NCBI RefSeq assembly: GCF_000830985.1
Contig: NZ_CP007151.1
Location: 2,914,001 to 2,978,000, forward strand
Reading direction: 5' to 3'
DNA length: 64,000 nt
Source: Marinobacter similis
GTDB taxonomy: Bacteria > Pseudomonadota > Gammaproteobacteria > Pseudomonadales > Oleiphilaceae
The translations under genes and the position numbers were made by a program. This document shows positions 30,390 through 41,260 of the stretch, in pieces; the first letter of the stretch is position 1; each line of letters begins with the position of its first letter. Below the pieces are notes generated by a model. That model was not told where the DNA came from and did no database searches. It saw only the letters and a list, made by a program, of their open reading frames with translations.

Positions 30390-33281
30390 AACATTTGAGT
30401 CGAGTTGTAACTGGCGTGTGCTCCGCTGCCTACTTTTCCATGGCGGGCATGGCAGCGTGGCGGACGATACTGAGATCTTCTTCACCGATCGTGAAGGTAC
30501 GGTTACCCCCAATGTGATGCTGATCCTTGATGCCTCTGGAAGCATGGGGACCAATGACGTGGATGGCAAAACCCGTCTTAGCGTTATGAAACAGGCGACC
30601 AAGGATCTGGTCTCCAGCCTCAGTGACGTTAACGTGGGCTGATGGTTTTTGGCGGTAATGAGGGCGCCTATTTTAAGACGCCCGTAGGGCCGATCGAGGA
30701 CCAGAGAAACACGATTACGAGCAAGGTCGACGCCTTGACCGCTGGCGGGAATACGCCGCTGTCAGAAAGCCTTTTCCAGGCGATGCGGTATTACCAGGGT
30801 GAAGACGTGTTCATTCGCAGTACGGATGAAAATGATGCAGACAGCAATCCGAAAACGGTTGATGGCGTAGCGGCAAACGGCAGCTTCATCAGCCCGATAA
30901 AATTCTCGTGCCAGCCCAATTACGCCGTGGTCTTGACGGATGGCGTGCCGACCTCCGATACCAATCATGAAGAAACCATTGAAGGCGTGGTCGGCTCCTG
31001 TTCAGGAAACTGTCTGGACGAGATTGCCGACCATATGTTCACGGAAGACATGATTCCGTCTGCCAAGGACCCGAGCGACCAATTCCCTGGACAACAGAAA
31101 GTCTCCACTTACACCGTGGGCTTCAAGACGGATCAAACCCTGCTATCAGATACTGCCAGAAAAGGTGGCGGCCAGTACCTGCTCGCCGATAACGCCTCCG
31201 AGCTGACTACGGCGTTGCAAAAAGTGCTGGACGACGTAAGGGCACGATCAACTACCTACGTTGCTCCCGGTATCGCGGTCAACACCTTTGACCGTCTCAA
31301 CCACCTGAATATGCTCTATTACGCTCTGTTCCAGTCCGACAAAGGAGCAATCTGGGATGGCAATCTTAAGCGGTACAAATTAACCATTCAAAAAGATGAC
31401 ACGACTGGGGAAGCGAAAGCGGTCATTGTTGACGTGAATGACAACGCCGCAATTGACGAGGCGACCGGCTTCTTCAAAGAGACCGCGAGGAGTTGGTGGA
31501 GCCCGGCCGCCGATGGGCCTAACGTTAGGGAAGGTGGTGCTGCCTCCCAATTGCCTGAGGCAACCTCCAACAGGAAAGTATTTTCTAACCTAAGTTCAAA
31601 CCGCAGTGATTTGTCACATTCCAGTAACGCTTTGGTCACCAACAATAATAATTTGACCGGAGCGGACTTCGGCAACAGCGCCATGAGTTCGGCCGAGCTC
31701 GCGGAAATCATCAACTGGACGCGGGGTGTGGATGTCAAAGATAAGGATGGCGATTCGGAAACCACCGACGCGCGCAAATTCCTTGCGGATCCCTTGCATT
31801 CAGTACCGCAGCTTATCATCTATGATGCGACCTCGACGCCTCAGGATATTTCGATTTTCTACGGTGATAACCAAGGCTACATTCATGGCGTAGATGGTGC
31901 GAACGGGGCGTCTCACTTTTCCTTCATTCCTCGAGAATTGTTGAAAAACCAGCCGACCATGATGAATAGCACGGATCAGTCCAGCAAAGTGTATGGCATG
32001 GACGGTTCCCTGGTGACTTGGGTAAAGGATGCCGACCGAGATGGTGTGATTGGGTCTTCTAACGACGATTTTGCAAGAATCTACGGCGGAATGCGTCGTG
32101 GAGGCAAAAGCTATTATGCGCTGGATGTGACCGACAGAACTTCCCCGAAATTGCTCTGGAAAATCACCGGTGGCGTCGCAAACTCGGATTTTGAGGAGTT
32201 GGCTCAAACCTGGTCAAAGCCCGTGAAGACCAAGGTGGATATCAACGGCAAGCTGTATGAGGTACTCATTTTCAGTGGCGGATATGACACCAATCAGGAC
32301 TCCGTCGATGTGCGGACGGAAGACTCCTCGGGTCGAGCGTTGTATGTTGTCGACGCTGAGACAGGCAATCGCCTCTGGTGGGCTGGACCTGCAGGAAGCG
32401 GCGCGGATCTCGAACTTGCTGACATGAAATACAGCATCCCTGCATCGCCCAAGGTTCTTGACGTCAATGGCGATGGCCTTGCCGACCAGGTGTACGTAGG
32501 CGATATGGAGGGCAGATTCTGCGATTTGATTTCAATAATACGAATCGGTTGCAGGATTTTGCCACCGCCGGCCGCATAGCCAACTTGGCTGGGGACGGTA
32601 CAGCCAACAACCGGCGTTTTTACCATGCTCCAGATCTGTTTGGTATCAAGATCGGCGGGGCTCGCTATCTGGGTCTGGTCATCGGGTCTGGTTATCAAGC
32701 TAGCCCGCTGAATAAAGAGATTGATGATCGTATATACATGCTGAAAATTGCCGCCGTCAGCTCGGCGCCACTCGATCCGTCCGATCCAAACGAAGAGACA
32801 GTTCTGTACCAGACAATCACTGAGTCTAACCTGTACGACGCTACTGATAATCTGATTCAGCAGGGCAATGCTACGGAGCGTGACGCCGCGGCACAGGCAT
32901 TGGCGGGCCAGCAGTTGGTACATTCGTTTGGAAAATGACGGCGAAAAGGTTCTGGCATCCAGCACCACCATCAATAACGAGGTCTTTGTGACTACTTATG
33001 AGCCGAAAGTCAGCTCCGACCCGTGCCTACCCCCAACCGGGACTTCACGGCTCTATCACCTGTCCGTTCTTGATGGGCGTGCCGTCCGTAACTATGACGG
33101 AGTGGGAGAAGCTAGCGAGCTTACCAAGCCAGACCGGTACGTTAAGTTGCGGACCGGTGGCTTGCCTCCTACGCCCCAACGGATGCGGGTAGACGACACG
33201 AACGTGGTGTGTGTTGGTACAGAGTGTCAGGCGATTGATGCGATCAGTGGCGTGGTTGAAACCTACTGGTATGAGGATTAA
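30386..33281 (+). CDS. pilY1: Type IV pilus tip adhesin/biogenesis factor PilY1 (four apparent frameshifts)
   Basis: PilY1 sits at the pilus tip, promotes extension against PilT and mediates adhesion and mechanosensing. The N-terminus has a signal peptide, then a von Willebrand A-like domain with the MIDAS motif LILDASGSMG. The C-terminal half is the PilY1 beta-propeller, with a calcium-loop-like DVNGDGLAD (about 32462-32488) and a second acidic loop, DADRDGVIGSSNDD. The frame breaks near 30451, 30640, 32522 and 32898. Single-base additions (two bases at the last) restore NVGLMVFGG, GRFWRFDFNN and QQGWYIRLENDGE. The restored length is about 966 residues, shorter than the roughly 1160 of P. 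aeruginosa PilY1. Confidence 0.88.
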
Positions 33282-33287
33282 GCGGGG

Positions 33288-33736
33288 ATGGGTTACCCAA
33301 GAAAGGAAGGAGGTTTTACGCTCATTGAGTTGCTGATTGTTGTCGCAATTATCGGCATCGTTGCGGCCATTGCCTATCCAAGCTATCAGGAGTACGCGGA
33401 ACGAACTCGCAGGTCGATGCCCAGGGGGTGTTGATGGAGATGGCGGCTGCGATGGAACGCTACTATGCCTCCAACAACAGTTACGAGGGTGCGGCCGATG
33501 GCGGGAGCGATACAGGTCCTCCTGCCATCTTCGCTGACGAGGCACCTTTGGAAAGCAACCCGAAATATTATGACTTGACCATCGAGGCAGCGGACGCCAT
33601 GACTTATACGTTGCGAGCTACTCCAAAAGGTATTCAGACGGGTGATGGCAGGCTTGAGCTGGATTCCACGGGAGTCCGGCGTTGGGACAGCGACGACGAT
33701 GGTTTCGAAGCGAGTGAGGACACCTGGAATCAGTAA
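33288..33736 (+). CDS. pilE: Minor pilin PilE (one apparent frameshift)
   Basis: This pilin-like protein begins [36 protein letters not shown], the classic type IVa prepilin signal and helix with Glu at +5. The frame breaks near 33410. One added base restores [31 protein letters not shown], the PilE pattern, for about 149 residues. The C-terminal part is acidic. It lies seven bases after pilY1 and ends the operon. Confidence 0.9.
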
Positions 33737-33740
33737 GAAC

Positions 33741-33774
33741 GTTGAAGAAGCCGGCCGGCGCCGGCTCCTTCAAC
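33741..33774. terminator. Hairpin between the convergent pilE and fimT-like genes
   Basis: The 15-base arms 33741-33755 and 33760-33774 (GTTGAAG.AGCCGGC against GCCGGCT.CTTCAAC) pair with one mismatch around CGGC. It overlaps the stop codon of the minus-strand gene. No long T run follows on either side, so factor-independent termination is likely but not certain. Confidence 0.6.
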
Positions 33775-34330
33775 AGCTGATTTTCGCCCCCCAGGGTAAG
33801 CGAATCTTCCCGTCATGGTCATGATCATATTCGACCCGAAACCGCCCAGCAATATTGACTGGCATATAGGTCATTGTACCTTGGGAGGTATTGTCCGGGC
33901 ACAATACCAGGCTGCCCATGGAGCCTTCACTCATGCCTTTTTCGTTGAATCGGAAGTAACCACGCCCTGCGGTTCGTGAGTGAAGAGTGAACGACGTCAG
34001 GTCAACCTGCACCCGACGCAACACGACGTCGTTGTCGGGTGTTCCGTCTTTATTCTCATCGATAAATACCGAAATGGGCCGTTCCCAATCATCTACACAT
34101 CGACGAGCTGGGGAGAGAGGGCACGCAGTGACAATGGTCCTCTTGCTGGCCGCGGTCCAGCGAGCGAATGCAAAAAGCGTGTGGTAATTTTCGAGTATCG
34201 CCCGATGCCGTGAACTGCTTACAAAAGAGCTCCAACTCTGAGTGGCAAAGCTGGCAGCAATGGCCAGAATCGAGACGGTAATGACGAGCTCGGGCAAAGT
34301 ATACCCAGCCCCTCTCTTGGGCGCGTGCAT
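33770..34330 (-). CDS. Second FimT/GspH-like pseudopilin, opposite strand
   Basis: The 186-residue protein has a prepilin-like N-terminus, KRGAG|YTLPELVITVSILAIAASFA, with the conserved Glu at +5 but Tyr in place of the usual Phe at +1. A GspH/FimT globular domain with RTIVTACPLSPARRC and VFIDENKDGTPDNDV follows. The start at 34330 has AAGGA upstream; an in-frame extension exists but is not pilin-like. It stands between the minor pilin operon and pilR, transcribed in the same direction as pilR. FimT proteins can bind DNA during natural transformation in some species, but that role here is only a possibility. Confidence 0.85.
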   Translation of the reverse strand: MHAPKRGAGYTLPELVITVSILAIAASFATQSWSSFVSSSRHRAILENYHTLFAFARWTAASKRTIVTACPLSPARRCVDDWERPISVFIDENKDGTPDNDVVLRRVQVDLTSFTLHSRTAGRGYFRFNEKGMSEGSMGSLVLCPDNTSQGTMTYMPVNIAGRFRVEYDHDHDGKIRLPWGAKISC

Positions 34331-34441
34331 AGTTACGTTCCTTGTAACTGATTGACTTGAACCCGGCGTCTTGCCAGGCGGCACAGAGAGTTTACTCAGA
34401 TAAGCCGATAAAAACCGGTGAGCTCCTCGTTTTGTGAAGCA

Positions 34442-35824
34442 TTACTCCATTCCGAGCTTCTTCAACCGATATCTCAACGCCCGAAAGCTTATCCCCAGGC
34501 GCTTGGCCGCCGCTGTCTTGTTCCAACGGGTAGCCTCCAGAGCTTTTTCAATGGTCTGTCGCTCGATCGTTTCGAGATAGCCTTCCAGGTCAATCTCGCC
34601 TTCCGGCACCGAGATGCTGCTGTCGCCTACTGATCCGGTATCGCCATTAAGGGATGACGCAGATGACGGGGTCCCATTGCCGAGATGAAGATCGTCCGCA
34701 TCTATCGCATCGTCATCACACAAAGTGAATGCCCGCTCCAGAATGTTCTCAAGTTCCCGCACGTTGCCTGGGAAATCGTAGCTCTGGAGGTGTTGCAGTG
34801 CAGCCTTGGTCAGGCTGGCCGGATTGCACTCATATTCGCCCGCAATTCGCTCAAGGATGTGGTCCGCAAGCAAGGTAATGTCATCACTTCGGTCCCGCAG
34901 CGGCGGCACAGCAAGTTCGATGACGTTGATTCGGTAATACAGATCCTGGCGGAAGCTTCCCTCCTGGACCAGATCGGGCAGATTTTTGTGGGTGGCACTC
35001 AGCACCCGAATATCCACTGCCACCTCTTTGGTATCACCCACAGGCCTTACTGCTTTTTCCTGGATAGCGCGTAGCAATTTTACCTGCATCGCTAGGGGGA
35101 GATCTGCGACTTCGTCCAGGAATAGAGTACCTCCGTTAGCGGAGCGGAACAGACCGTCCTTATTTTCGATGGCACCAGTAAAACTACCCTTCTTATGCCC
35201 AAAAAACTCACTTTCCATCAGCTCCGACGGAATCGCACCACAGTTCACCGCAATGAAAGGACCCTCACGCCGTGGCCCCTGCAGGTGAATCATCCGGGCG
35301 ACCAGTTCCTTACCGCTGCCTGATTCGCCGCTGATGAATACAGGTGCTTGGCTTCGGGCCAACTTGCGGGTCTGGTTGCGCAGTTTCTTGATCTGGGGTG
35401 AGTTGCCCAGCAGCAATCCGGGCTCATCGGCGGCGTCGTCCTGTTCGGGTTTGGGCTGCGACAATCGCAGGGCGCTGTTTACCAATTCCCGCAGGCGGGG
35501 TAGTTCCACCGGCTTGGATACGAAGTCGAATGCCCCGGCTTTCAGGGACTGAATGGCCGTATCCATATTGCCGTAGGCGGTGATCACGGCAACTGGGGTG
35601 GCGGGCGCGTGTTGCTGGATCCACTGCACCAGTTCGATGCCATTGCCGTCAGGAAGGTTCATGTCCGTGAGGCACAGGTGAAAGCTTTGTTCGTCCAGCA
35701 GTTTTCGGGCACTGGTCAGGTCCGAAGCGGTCTGTGCCTTGATACCCATGCGGGTCAGGGTGATTTCCAGCAGATCCCGAATGTCTGGTTCGTCGTCAAC
35801 AATCAGCGCGGTGTGAGTGGTCAT
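34442..35824 (-). CDS. pilR: Sigma-54-dependent response regulator PilR
   Basis: PilR activates the major pilin gene with sigma-54. The 460-residue protein has a receiver domain (about 1-120, phospho-Asp in CLTDMNLPDG), an AAA+ domain (Walker A GESGSGKE, sigma-54 contact loop ESEFFGHKKGSFTGA, Walker B GGTLFLDEV) and a Fis-type helix-turn-helix (NKTAAAKRLGISFRALRYRLKKLG). The start is placed at 35824 (MTTHTALIVDDEPD). It is 56 bases downstream of pilS. The pilA promoter it would act on is not in this window. Confidence 0.95.
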   Translation of the reverse strand: MTTHTALIVDDEPDIRDLLEITLTRMGIKAQTASDLTSARKLLDEQSFHLCLTDMNLPDGNGIELVQWIQQHAPATPVAVITAYGNMDTAIQSLKAGAFDFVSKPVELPRLRELVNSALRLSQPKPEQDDAADEPGLLLGNSPQIKKLRNQTRKLARSQAPVFISGESGSGKELVARMIHLQGPRREGPFIAVNCGAIPSELMESEFFGHKKGSFTGAIENKDGLFRSANGGTLFLDEVADLPLAMQVKLLRAIQEKAVRPVGDTKEVAVDIRVLSATHKNLPDLVQEGSFRQDLYYRINVIELAVPPLRDRSDDITLLADHILERIAGEYECNPASLTKAALQHLQSYDFPGNVRELENILERAFTLCDDDAIDADDLHLGNGTPSSASSLNGDTGSVGDSSISVPEGEIDLEGYLETIERQTIEKALEATRWNKTAAAKRLGISFRALRYRLKKLGME

Positions 35825-35880
35825 CGTCGTGTGTCGTTTCCCTGTTATTGTGCAGGCGCGCAATATCCGCAGGCGCCGTA

Positions 35881-37524
35881 TTAAATCAGCCGCCCGGGGT
35901 GCGCAAAAGTGATGCGAAAACAGCAGCCGGGCTGATTGTCGTCCACCAAAGACAGGTGGGCCTGATTAGCCTCGCACAGTTCCCGGGCCAGATAAAGACC
36001 GAGGCCGGTGCCGCTTTTGTCGGTGGTAAAGAACGGCTCAAAAACCGATCCCTGGTGTTCTTGCGAGATGCCCGGGCCGGTGTCCCGCACATCCAGGTAA
36101 GCTCGTTCACCGTCCACGGTTGCGCCTCCGCGAATTTCGATACGGCGCTGGCCGGTTTGCTGCTGGCTGTAGCGCAGGCCGTTGTCGCACAGATTAACCA
36201 TCACCTGCTCGATCTGGCTCTTGTCGAAACGGGCAGGGGGTATGTTGGGGGCAAGGCTCAGATCAATAATTGAGCCGGCTGATTCTTCCTGGGTTTGCAG
36301 GTAATCCTCTTTAAACTCTTTCAGCCAGTCGGAAACGTCAATTAAATCGGCATTGGCGGTCCGTCGGCGTGACAGGTCCAGAACATTTTCCACAATACCG
36401 TTCACGCGTCGCGAGTGGCGCCGGATGATGTCCAGCATCTGCAGGTCGCCCTGATCCAGATGCGGCGATTCCTCCATCAACTGCGCAGCGTGGCTGATCG
36501 CGCCCAATGGGTTGCGGATTTCGTGGGCGATACCTGCAGTCAGGCGCCCCAGGGAGGCCAGCTTCATTTGCTGGGCCTGCTGGGTGATCTTGCTCATGTC
36601 TTCGATGAATACGAGGATCTGATCGCCTCGTTCCTGGTCGAGCTGGGTGAAGTTGACCTGCAGAATGGGGGAGGTCTGGAACGGCCGGAATGGCTCGATG
36701 CGGCGGGTCGGGTCCCTAAGCCAGGACTCAAGGCCTAGTTTTAGCGCTTGGGGGAGCATGCGTGTCCCCTCCGTCTGTTCCGTCCTGTCAGCGGAGGGCT
36801 CACCAAACAGCAGTTCCTCAGCCGCCGCGTTTGCCAGCCGGATCTGGCCGGATCGGTCGAGCAACAAGATGCCTGTGCGCATGCGCTGGATGATCTGTTG
36901 GTTGATCCGTTCAAGTTCCGCAAGGCTCTGGGCGCGGCTACTGGCAAGTGCTTCACTGCTGCGCATGCGCTTGGAGATTGATTGCAGCACAAAAGCCGCT
37001 GCGAAATAGAGAATGCCTAGCGAGCCGGCTCGAACAATGTCATCCGCGTGCTCGTCCAGCGCCAGCACCGCCCACCCGGAAATGCCGAGCGAGCAGATGG
37101 CCGCCAGCGCGGCATAGAAAAAACCCATTCGGCTGGGTGTCAGGATGTTGCCCGCAGCCACAGATACGATCACCAGGTTGGCCAGGCCGTTGGTGATGCC
37201 GGTGCTGGTTAGCAGCAGCCAGTGCATGATCAAAACATCGAGCAGGATCGAAAGCGTAATGTGGCGGCGACTGGGCAGGAACCCCGCCAGGATAAGCAGG
37301 GCGACGAAAGCATTCAGGCCAAAATAGCCGGCTACTCCAGCCTGGTAGTAGTCCAACAGACGGAAACTGGAGTCCAGGTTCACGGGCTCAACAAATAGCA
37401 GCCCCAGTAGGATAAGGCTGACGACCAGGCGGTAATGGTTGTAGATGCGAAACAGCTTCTGCTGTTGCTGATCGGACGGGGAAACGGGGCCGAGCTCAGC
37501 TTTTTGTTGTTGTGTTGCTGTCAT
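35881..37524 (-). CDS. pilS: Sensor histidine kinase PilS
   Basis: PilS is the membrane kinase that senses pilin levels and phosphorylates PilR. The 547-residue protein has about six hydrophobic segments in the first 190 residues, a PAS-like linker, the H box SLGRLTAGIAHEIRNPLGAISHA, and an ATP-binding domain with N box VMVNLCDNGLRYS, G1 DTGPGI and G2 GTGLGLYLA. The order pilS-pilR is conserved. The frame is intact. Confidence 0.95.
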   Translation of the reverse strand: MTATQQQKAELGPVSPSDQQQQKLFRIYNHYRLVVSLILLGLLFVEPVNLDSSFRLLDYYQAGVAGYFGLNAFVALLILAGFLPSRRHITLSILLDVLIMHWLLLTSTGITNGLANLVIVSVAAGNILTPSRMGFFYAALAAICSLGISGWAVLALDEHADDIVRAGSLGILYFAAAFVLQSISKRMRSSEALASSRAQSLAELERINQQIIQRMRTGILLLDRSGQIRLANAAAEELLFGEPSADRTEQTEGTRMLPQALKLGLESWLRDPTRRIEPFRPFQTSPILQVNFTQLDQERGDQILVFIEDMSKITQQAQQMKLASLGRLTAGIAHEIRNPLGAISHAAQLMEESPHLDQGDLQMLDIIRRHSRRVNGIVENVLDLSRRRTANADLIDVSDWLKEFKEDYLQTQEESAGSIIDLSLAPNIPPARFDKSQIEQVMVNLCDNGLRYSQQQTGQRRIEIRGGATVDGERAYLDVRDTGPGISQEHQGSVFEPFFTTDKSGTGLGLYLARELCEANQAHLSLVDDNQPGCCFRITFAHPGRLI

Positions 37525-37575
37525 GATTTACCGGAATCCGCTGGTGGTCGGAAGAAATCCTCGCGCTTGCGGGGT

Positions 37576-37581
37576 TATAAT
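37576..37581 (+). promoter_or_regulatory. Possible -10 element for nadE
   Basis: A perfect TATAAT lies 36 bases before the nadE ATG in the gap divergent from pilS. No good -35 hexamer stands 16-18 bases upstream, so the call is tentative. Confidence 0.4.
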
Positions 37582-37617
37582 AGCCTTTTCGTGGCAATGA
37601 GTTACAGGAGCCGATTT

Positions 37618-39281
37618 ATGTCCGTTTCCGGGAGTGTATCTTCCCCTCAACTTTCCCCAAAGAAACTCCGGGTGGTTATGGCGCAGCTGGATTTTCTGGT
37701 GGGCGACATCCCTGGCAATACGGACCTGATCATCGAGGCCACTCAGCGTGCTGCCACTGAGCACGAGGCGGATGTGGTGGTGTTTCCCGAACTGTGTTTA
37801 ACCGGGTATCCACCGGAGGATCTGCTGCTCCGGCCAAGCCTGGAAGTGAGGGTGTTTGAGGCTCTGGAGCGCCTGCAGAAGGAGAATCTGGCGCCGGCCA
37901 TTGTCATTGGAGCCCCGTTGCGGGAGGGCGCGCTATTATACAACGCCGCAGTGGTGATTGATGCCGGCGCGATGACCGGTCGCTATTTCAAGCGCTTTCC
38001 GCCTAATTATCAGGTGTTCGATGAGAAGCGCTACTTCGCCGAAGGCCGCGATGTGGTCACCCTGGATATTCGTGGCGTCCCGGTGGGCATCACGGTCTGT
38101 GAGGACATCTGGAAGGATGGCCCGGTGGAAGAGGCAGCCGCCGCCGGTGCCAAACTGATCCTGAACCTCAACGCATCGCCCTACGACATCGATAAGCAGG
38201 CGCGCCGCAAAGCTCTGTTGGAGCGTAAGTCCCGGGAGAATCAGGTCAGCATCGTGTACGTCAATCTCGTTGGTGGCCAGGATGAGCTGGTGTTCGATGG
38301 TGGCTCCATGGTGTTCGACCACTCCGGCCAGATCAGCTGCGAAGCGCCCCAATTCAGCAACGGCCTGTTCCCGGTCGATTTCTTGTGTGAGCACCACTGC
38401 CAGCCAGTGTCCCAGCCGCTGCCGGCCGAGCCTTCTCTGGAGCCAATGTCTACAGTGCACTGGTGACCGGTGTCCGGGATTACGTCAACAAGAATGGTTT
38501 TCGCTCGGTGGTGCTCGGACTGTCTGGCGGTATTGATTCCGCGGTAACACTGGCCGTGGCTGTTGATGCCCTGGGTAAGGATCGGGTCCGGGCGGTGATG
38601 ATGCCGTTCCGTTACACCTCCAGCATGAGCCTGGAAGATGCCGAAGCCGAGGCGGTGGCGCTCGGGGTCCAGTATGACGTGTTCTCCATTGAACCCATGT
38701 ACGACGCGTTTATGGCCGGGTTGGCCGGACCGTTTGAGGGCACCAGTCCGGACACCACCGAGGAAAATCTGCAGGCGCGCCTGCGGGGCGTTTTGCTGAT
38801 GTCGCTGTCCAACAAGTTTGGCTCACTGGTACTGACCACTGGTAACAAGAGTGAGATGGCAGTCGGGTATTCCACGCTTTATGGGGACATGGCTGGCGGC
38901 TTCGACGTTCTGAAGGACGTACCCAAGACCCTGGTGTTCCGGTTGGCGACCTATCGCAACACCGTGTCACCGGTGATTCCGGAGCGGGTCATTACCCGTC
39001 CGCCATCGGCGGAACTGGCGCCGGACCAGAAAGATGAAGACAGCCTGCCGGGCTACGATGTGCTGGATCAGATCCTGAATCTTTATGTCGAACGGGATTT
39101 CAGCGCCGATGCCATTGTGGCCGAAGGGTTTGAGCGTGCCGACGTGGACCGGGTGATCCGGCTAGTGGATATCAACGAGTACAAGCGTCGGCAGGCGCCG
39201 ATTGGCGTGCGGATTACTGAGCGGGGCTTTGGCAAGGATCGCCGCTATCCCATCACCAATGGATGGAAAAGCGGCAAGTGA
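37618..39281 (+). CDS. nadE: Glutamine-dependent NAD+ synthetase (one apparent frameshift)
   Basis: NadE amidates nicotinic acid adenine dinucleotide to NAD+. The N-terminal nitrilase-type glutaminase domain (about residues 1-270) keeps its catalytic Glu, Lys and Cys (FPELCLTGYPPEDLL, FKRFPPNYQVFDEKRYF, GITVCEDIW). The C-terminal synthetase domain has the P-loop LGLSGGIDSA and TTGNKSEMAVGYSTLYGDM. The two halves are in different frames as written. One G near 38430 joins them as LPAEAFSGANVYSALVTGVRDY, for about 554 residues. ACAGGAG lies seven bases before the ATG. Confidence 0.93.
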
Positions 39282-39302
39282 CGCAAGGGTCGGGCGGCGA
39301 GG

Positions 39303-40136
39303 TTACTCGTCGCCCATCAGGCCGAAGGTGATAGCGCTGGTCAGTGACCGGTCCTCCCGTTTCAGAACGTCAGCCACGAGCTCACCGTCTTCGTTGAGCG
39401 CCTCGCTGTCGGGGAAGTTGGTTTTCAGCAGGGCAATGGCATCCCTCGCACCTTTCTTCAGATCCAGGAAGCGGAAAGTCTCTGCCATAATGATCAACGC
39501 CTCTTCGACCACCGGTGACGTCGGGTAGTTCTCAACCACGTAGCGCGCCCGGTTATTCGCAGCGATGTAAGCCTCCCGCTTGATGTAATAACGTGCCGCG
39601 TGAAGTTCCAGCGCCGCCATTCTGTTCCGGATGGCAATCATTCGCTGGCGGGCATCGGCCACGTACTCACTGTCCGGATAACGGTTCAGCAGTTCGGAAA
39701 AATCCCGAAAGGCCTGGGTTTGTTCACCGGGATCCCGCGCGGAGACGTCGACCGGGAAATAGCGGGCCGCCAGGCCAAGGTCGAGGTTGTAAGATGCCAG
39801 CCCGCGCATGAACAACGCATAATCGGCGTGCTCGCTCTGCGGGTTCAGGCGGAGGAAGCGGTCGGCCGCGGCTCGGGCACCTTCCAGGTCAAGATTCTGG
39901 AAGCGGGCGTAAATCAGGTCCAGCTGAGCCTGCTCGGCATAGCGCCCGAACGGATAATAGGTTTCCAGTGCGTCGAGATTTTCCTCGGCTTCGTTGAAAT
40001 TGCCCGAGTTCATAGCCTCGCGGGCATTCTCGTAATAGGTCTCTTCCGGCAGTACTTCTTCCTGCTTGTTGGAGGCGCAGGCACTGACCAAAACCATCAG
40101 AGTGGCCAGTAGCAGTAAACGGACAACTGATCTCAT
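39303..40136 (-). CDS. bamD: Outer membrane assembly lipoprotein BamD
   Basis: BamD is an essential part of the BAM complex that inserts outer membrane proteins. The 277-residue protein has a lipoprotein signal with lipobox VSAC (lipidated C20) and five TPR-like repeats, including YYPFGRYAEQAQLDLIYA and ELLNRYPDSEYVADARQRM. The start at 40136 (MRSVVRLLLL) gives a normal signal peptide; a longer in-frame extension is not signal-like. It diverges from rluD, the conserved arrangement in gammaproteobacteria. Confidence 0.96.
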   Translation of the reverse strand: MRSVVRLLLLATLMVLVSACASNKQEEVLPEETYYENAREAMNSGNFNEAEENLDALETYYPFGRYAEQAQLDLIYARFQNLDLEGARAAADRFLRLNPQSEHADYALFMRGLASYNLDLGLAARYFPVDVSARDPGEQTQAFRDFSELLNRYPDSEYVADARQRMIAIRNRMAALELHAARYYIKREAYIAANNRARYVVENYPTSPVVEEALIIMAETFRFLDLKKGARDAIALLKTNFPDSEALNEDGELVADVLKREDRSLTSAITFGLMGDE

Positions 40137-40283
40137 GCCGGATTCCCGTATAATGTCGATAAGTTCAAAAGAGCCGCCATTGTAGCGGGGAAGAAGCCGC
40201 ATGTGCAGACTGTGCCTCTTTCTTTGAAAAAATGTTCGAAAAATTCTTTGTGAAACGTAACACACACCGGCCCCGGGGGCTTA

Positions 40284-41260
40284 ATGTCATCTGATAATCG
40301 AATTACCGCCAGTTTTGTGGTGCCACCAGAACTGAGTGACCGGCGTCTGGATCAGGCTGCGGCTGACCTGATGCCCGAGCATTCCCGTTCGCGGCTGCAA
40401 AACTGGATCAAGAGTGGCGCGCTGACCGTTAATGGTGAGAAGCGCAGGCCTCGGGACAAGGTCATGCTTGATGACCGCCTGGAGCTGGATGCCGAGCCCG
40501 AAGCCAAGTGAGCTGGCAGGCCGAGGAGATCACGCTGGATATCGTCTATGAAGACGAGCATCTGCTGGTGATCAACAAGCCGGCTGGCCTGGTGGTGCAC
40601 CCGGCCGCGGGCCACGCCGATGGCACTCTGGTGAATGCGCTGCTTAACTACGCACCGGAAGTGGAGAACCTGCCCCGGGCCGGTATCGTGCACCGTCTGG
40701 ACAAAGACACGTCGGGGGTCATGGTGGCGGCGCGCAGTCTGGTTGCCCACACCTCCCTGGTAGATCAGTTGCAGACTCGGACCATGGGCCGGGAATACGA
40801 TGCCGTGGTCGTTGGCACCTTGACCGGCGGGGCAACGGTGGACGCACCGATTAGCCGTCACCCCCGTGAGCGCAAGAAAATGGCGGTGGTTCCCAGCGGC
40901 AAGTCGGCAGTGACGCACTATCGGTTGGTTGAGCGGTTTGCCGCGCACACGCACATTCGTTGCAAGCTCGAGAGCGGCCGTACCCATCAGATTCGGGTTC
41001 ACATGGCTCATGTGAAGCATCCCCTGGTGGGCGACCCGATGTACGGCGGCCGGCTGCGCTTGCCCAAAGGCACCACCGAAGAGCTCCGGGAGGCTCTGGC
41101 CGCCTTTAACCGGCAAGCCTTGCATGCCCGTCAGCTCACCCTTGAGCACCCGGAAACTGGAGAGACTATGTCCTGGGAGGTACCTGTGCCCGAGGATATG
41201 GTGGAACTGATGGCGGCGCTTCGAAAGCATGTCAAAGACCTGGAAAACCATGACTTCTGA
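40284..41260 (+). CDS. rluD: 23S rRNA pseudouridine synthase RluD (one apparent frameshift)
   Basis: RluD makes pseudouridines 1911, 1915 and 1917 in helix 69 of 23S rRNA. The N-terminal S4 domain ([18 protein letters not shown]) and the catalytic domain ([15 protein letters not shown], catalytic Asp near residue 140) are in different frames as written. One G near 40509 joins them through [24 protein letters not shown], giving about 325 residues, normal for RluD. It overlaps the next gene by 11 bases. Confidence 0.92.
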
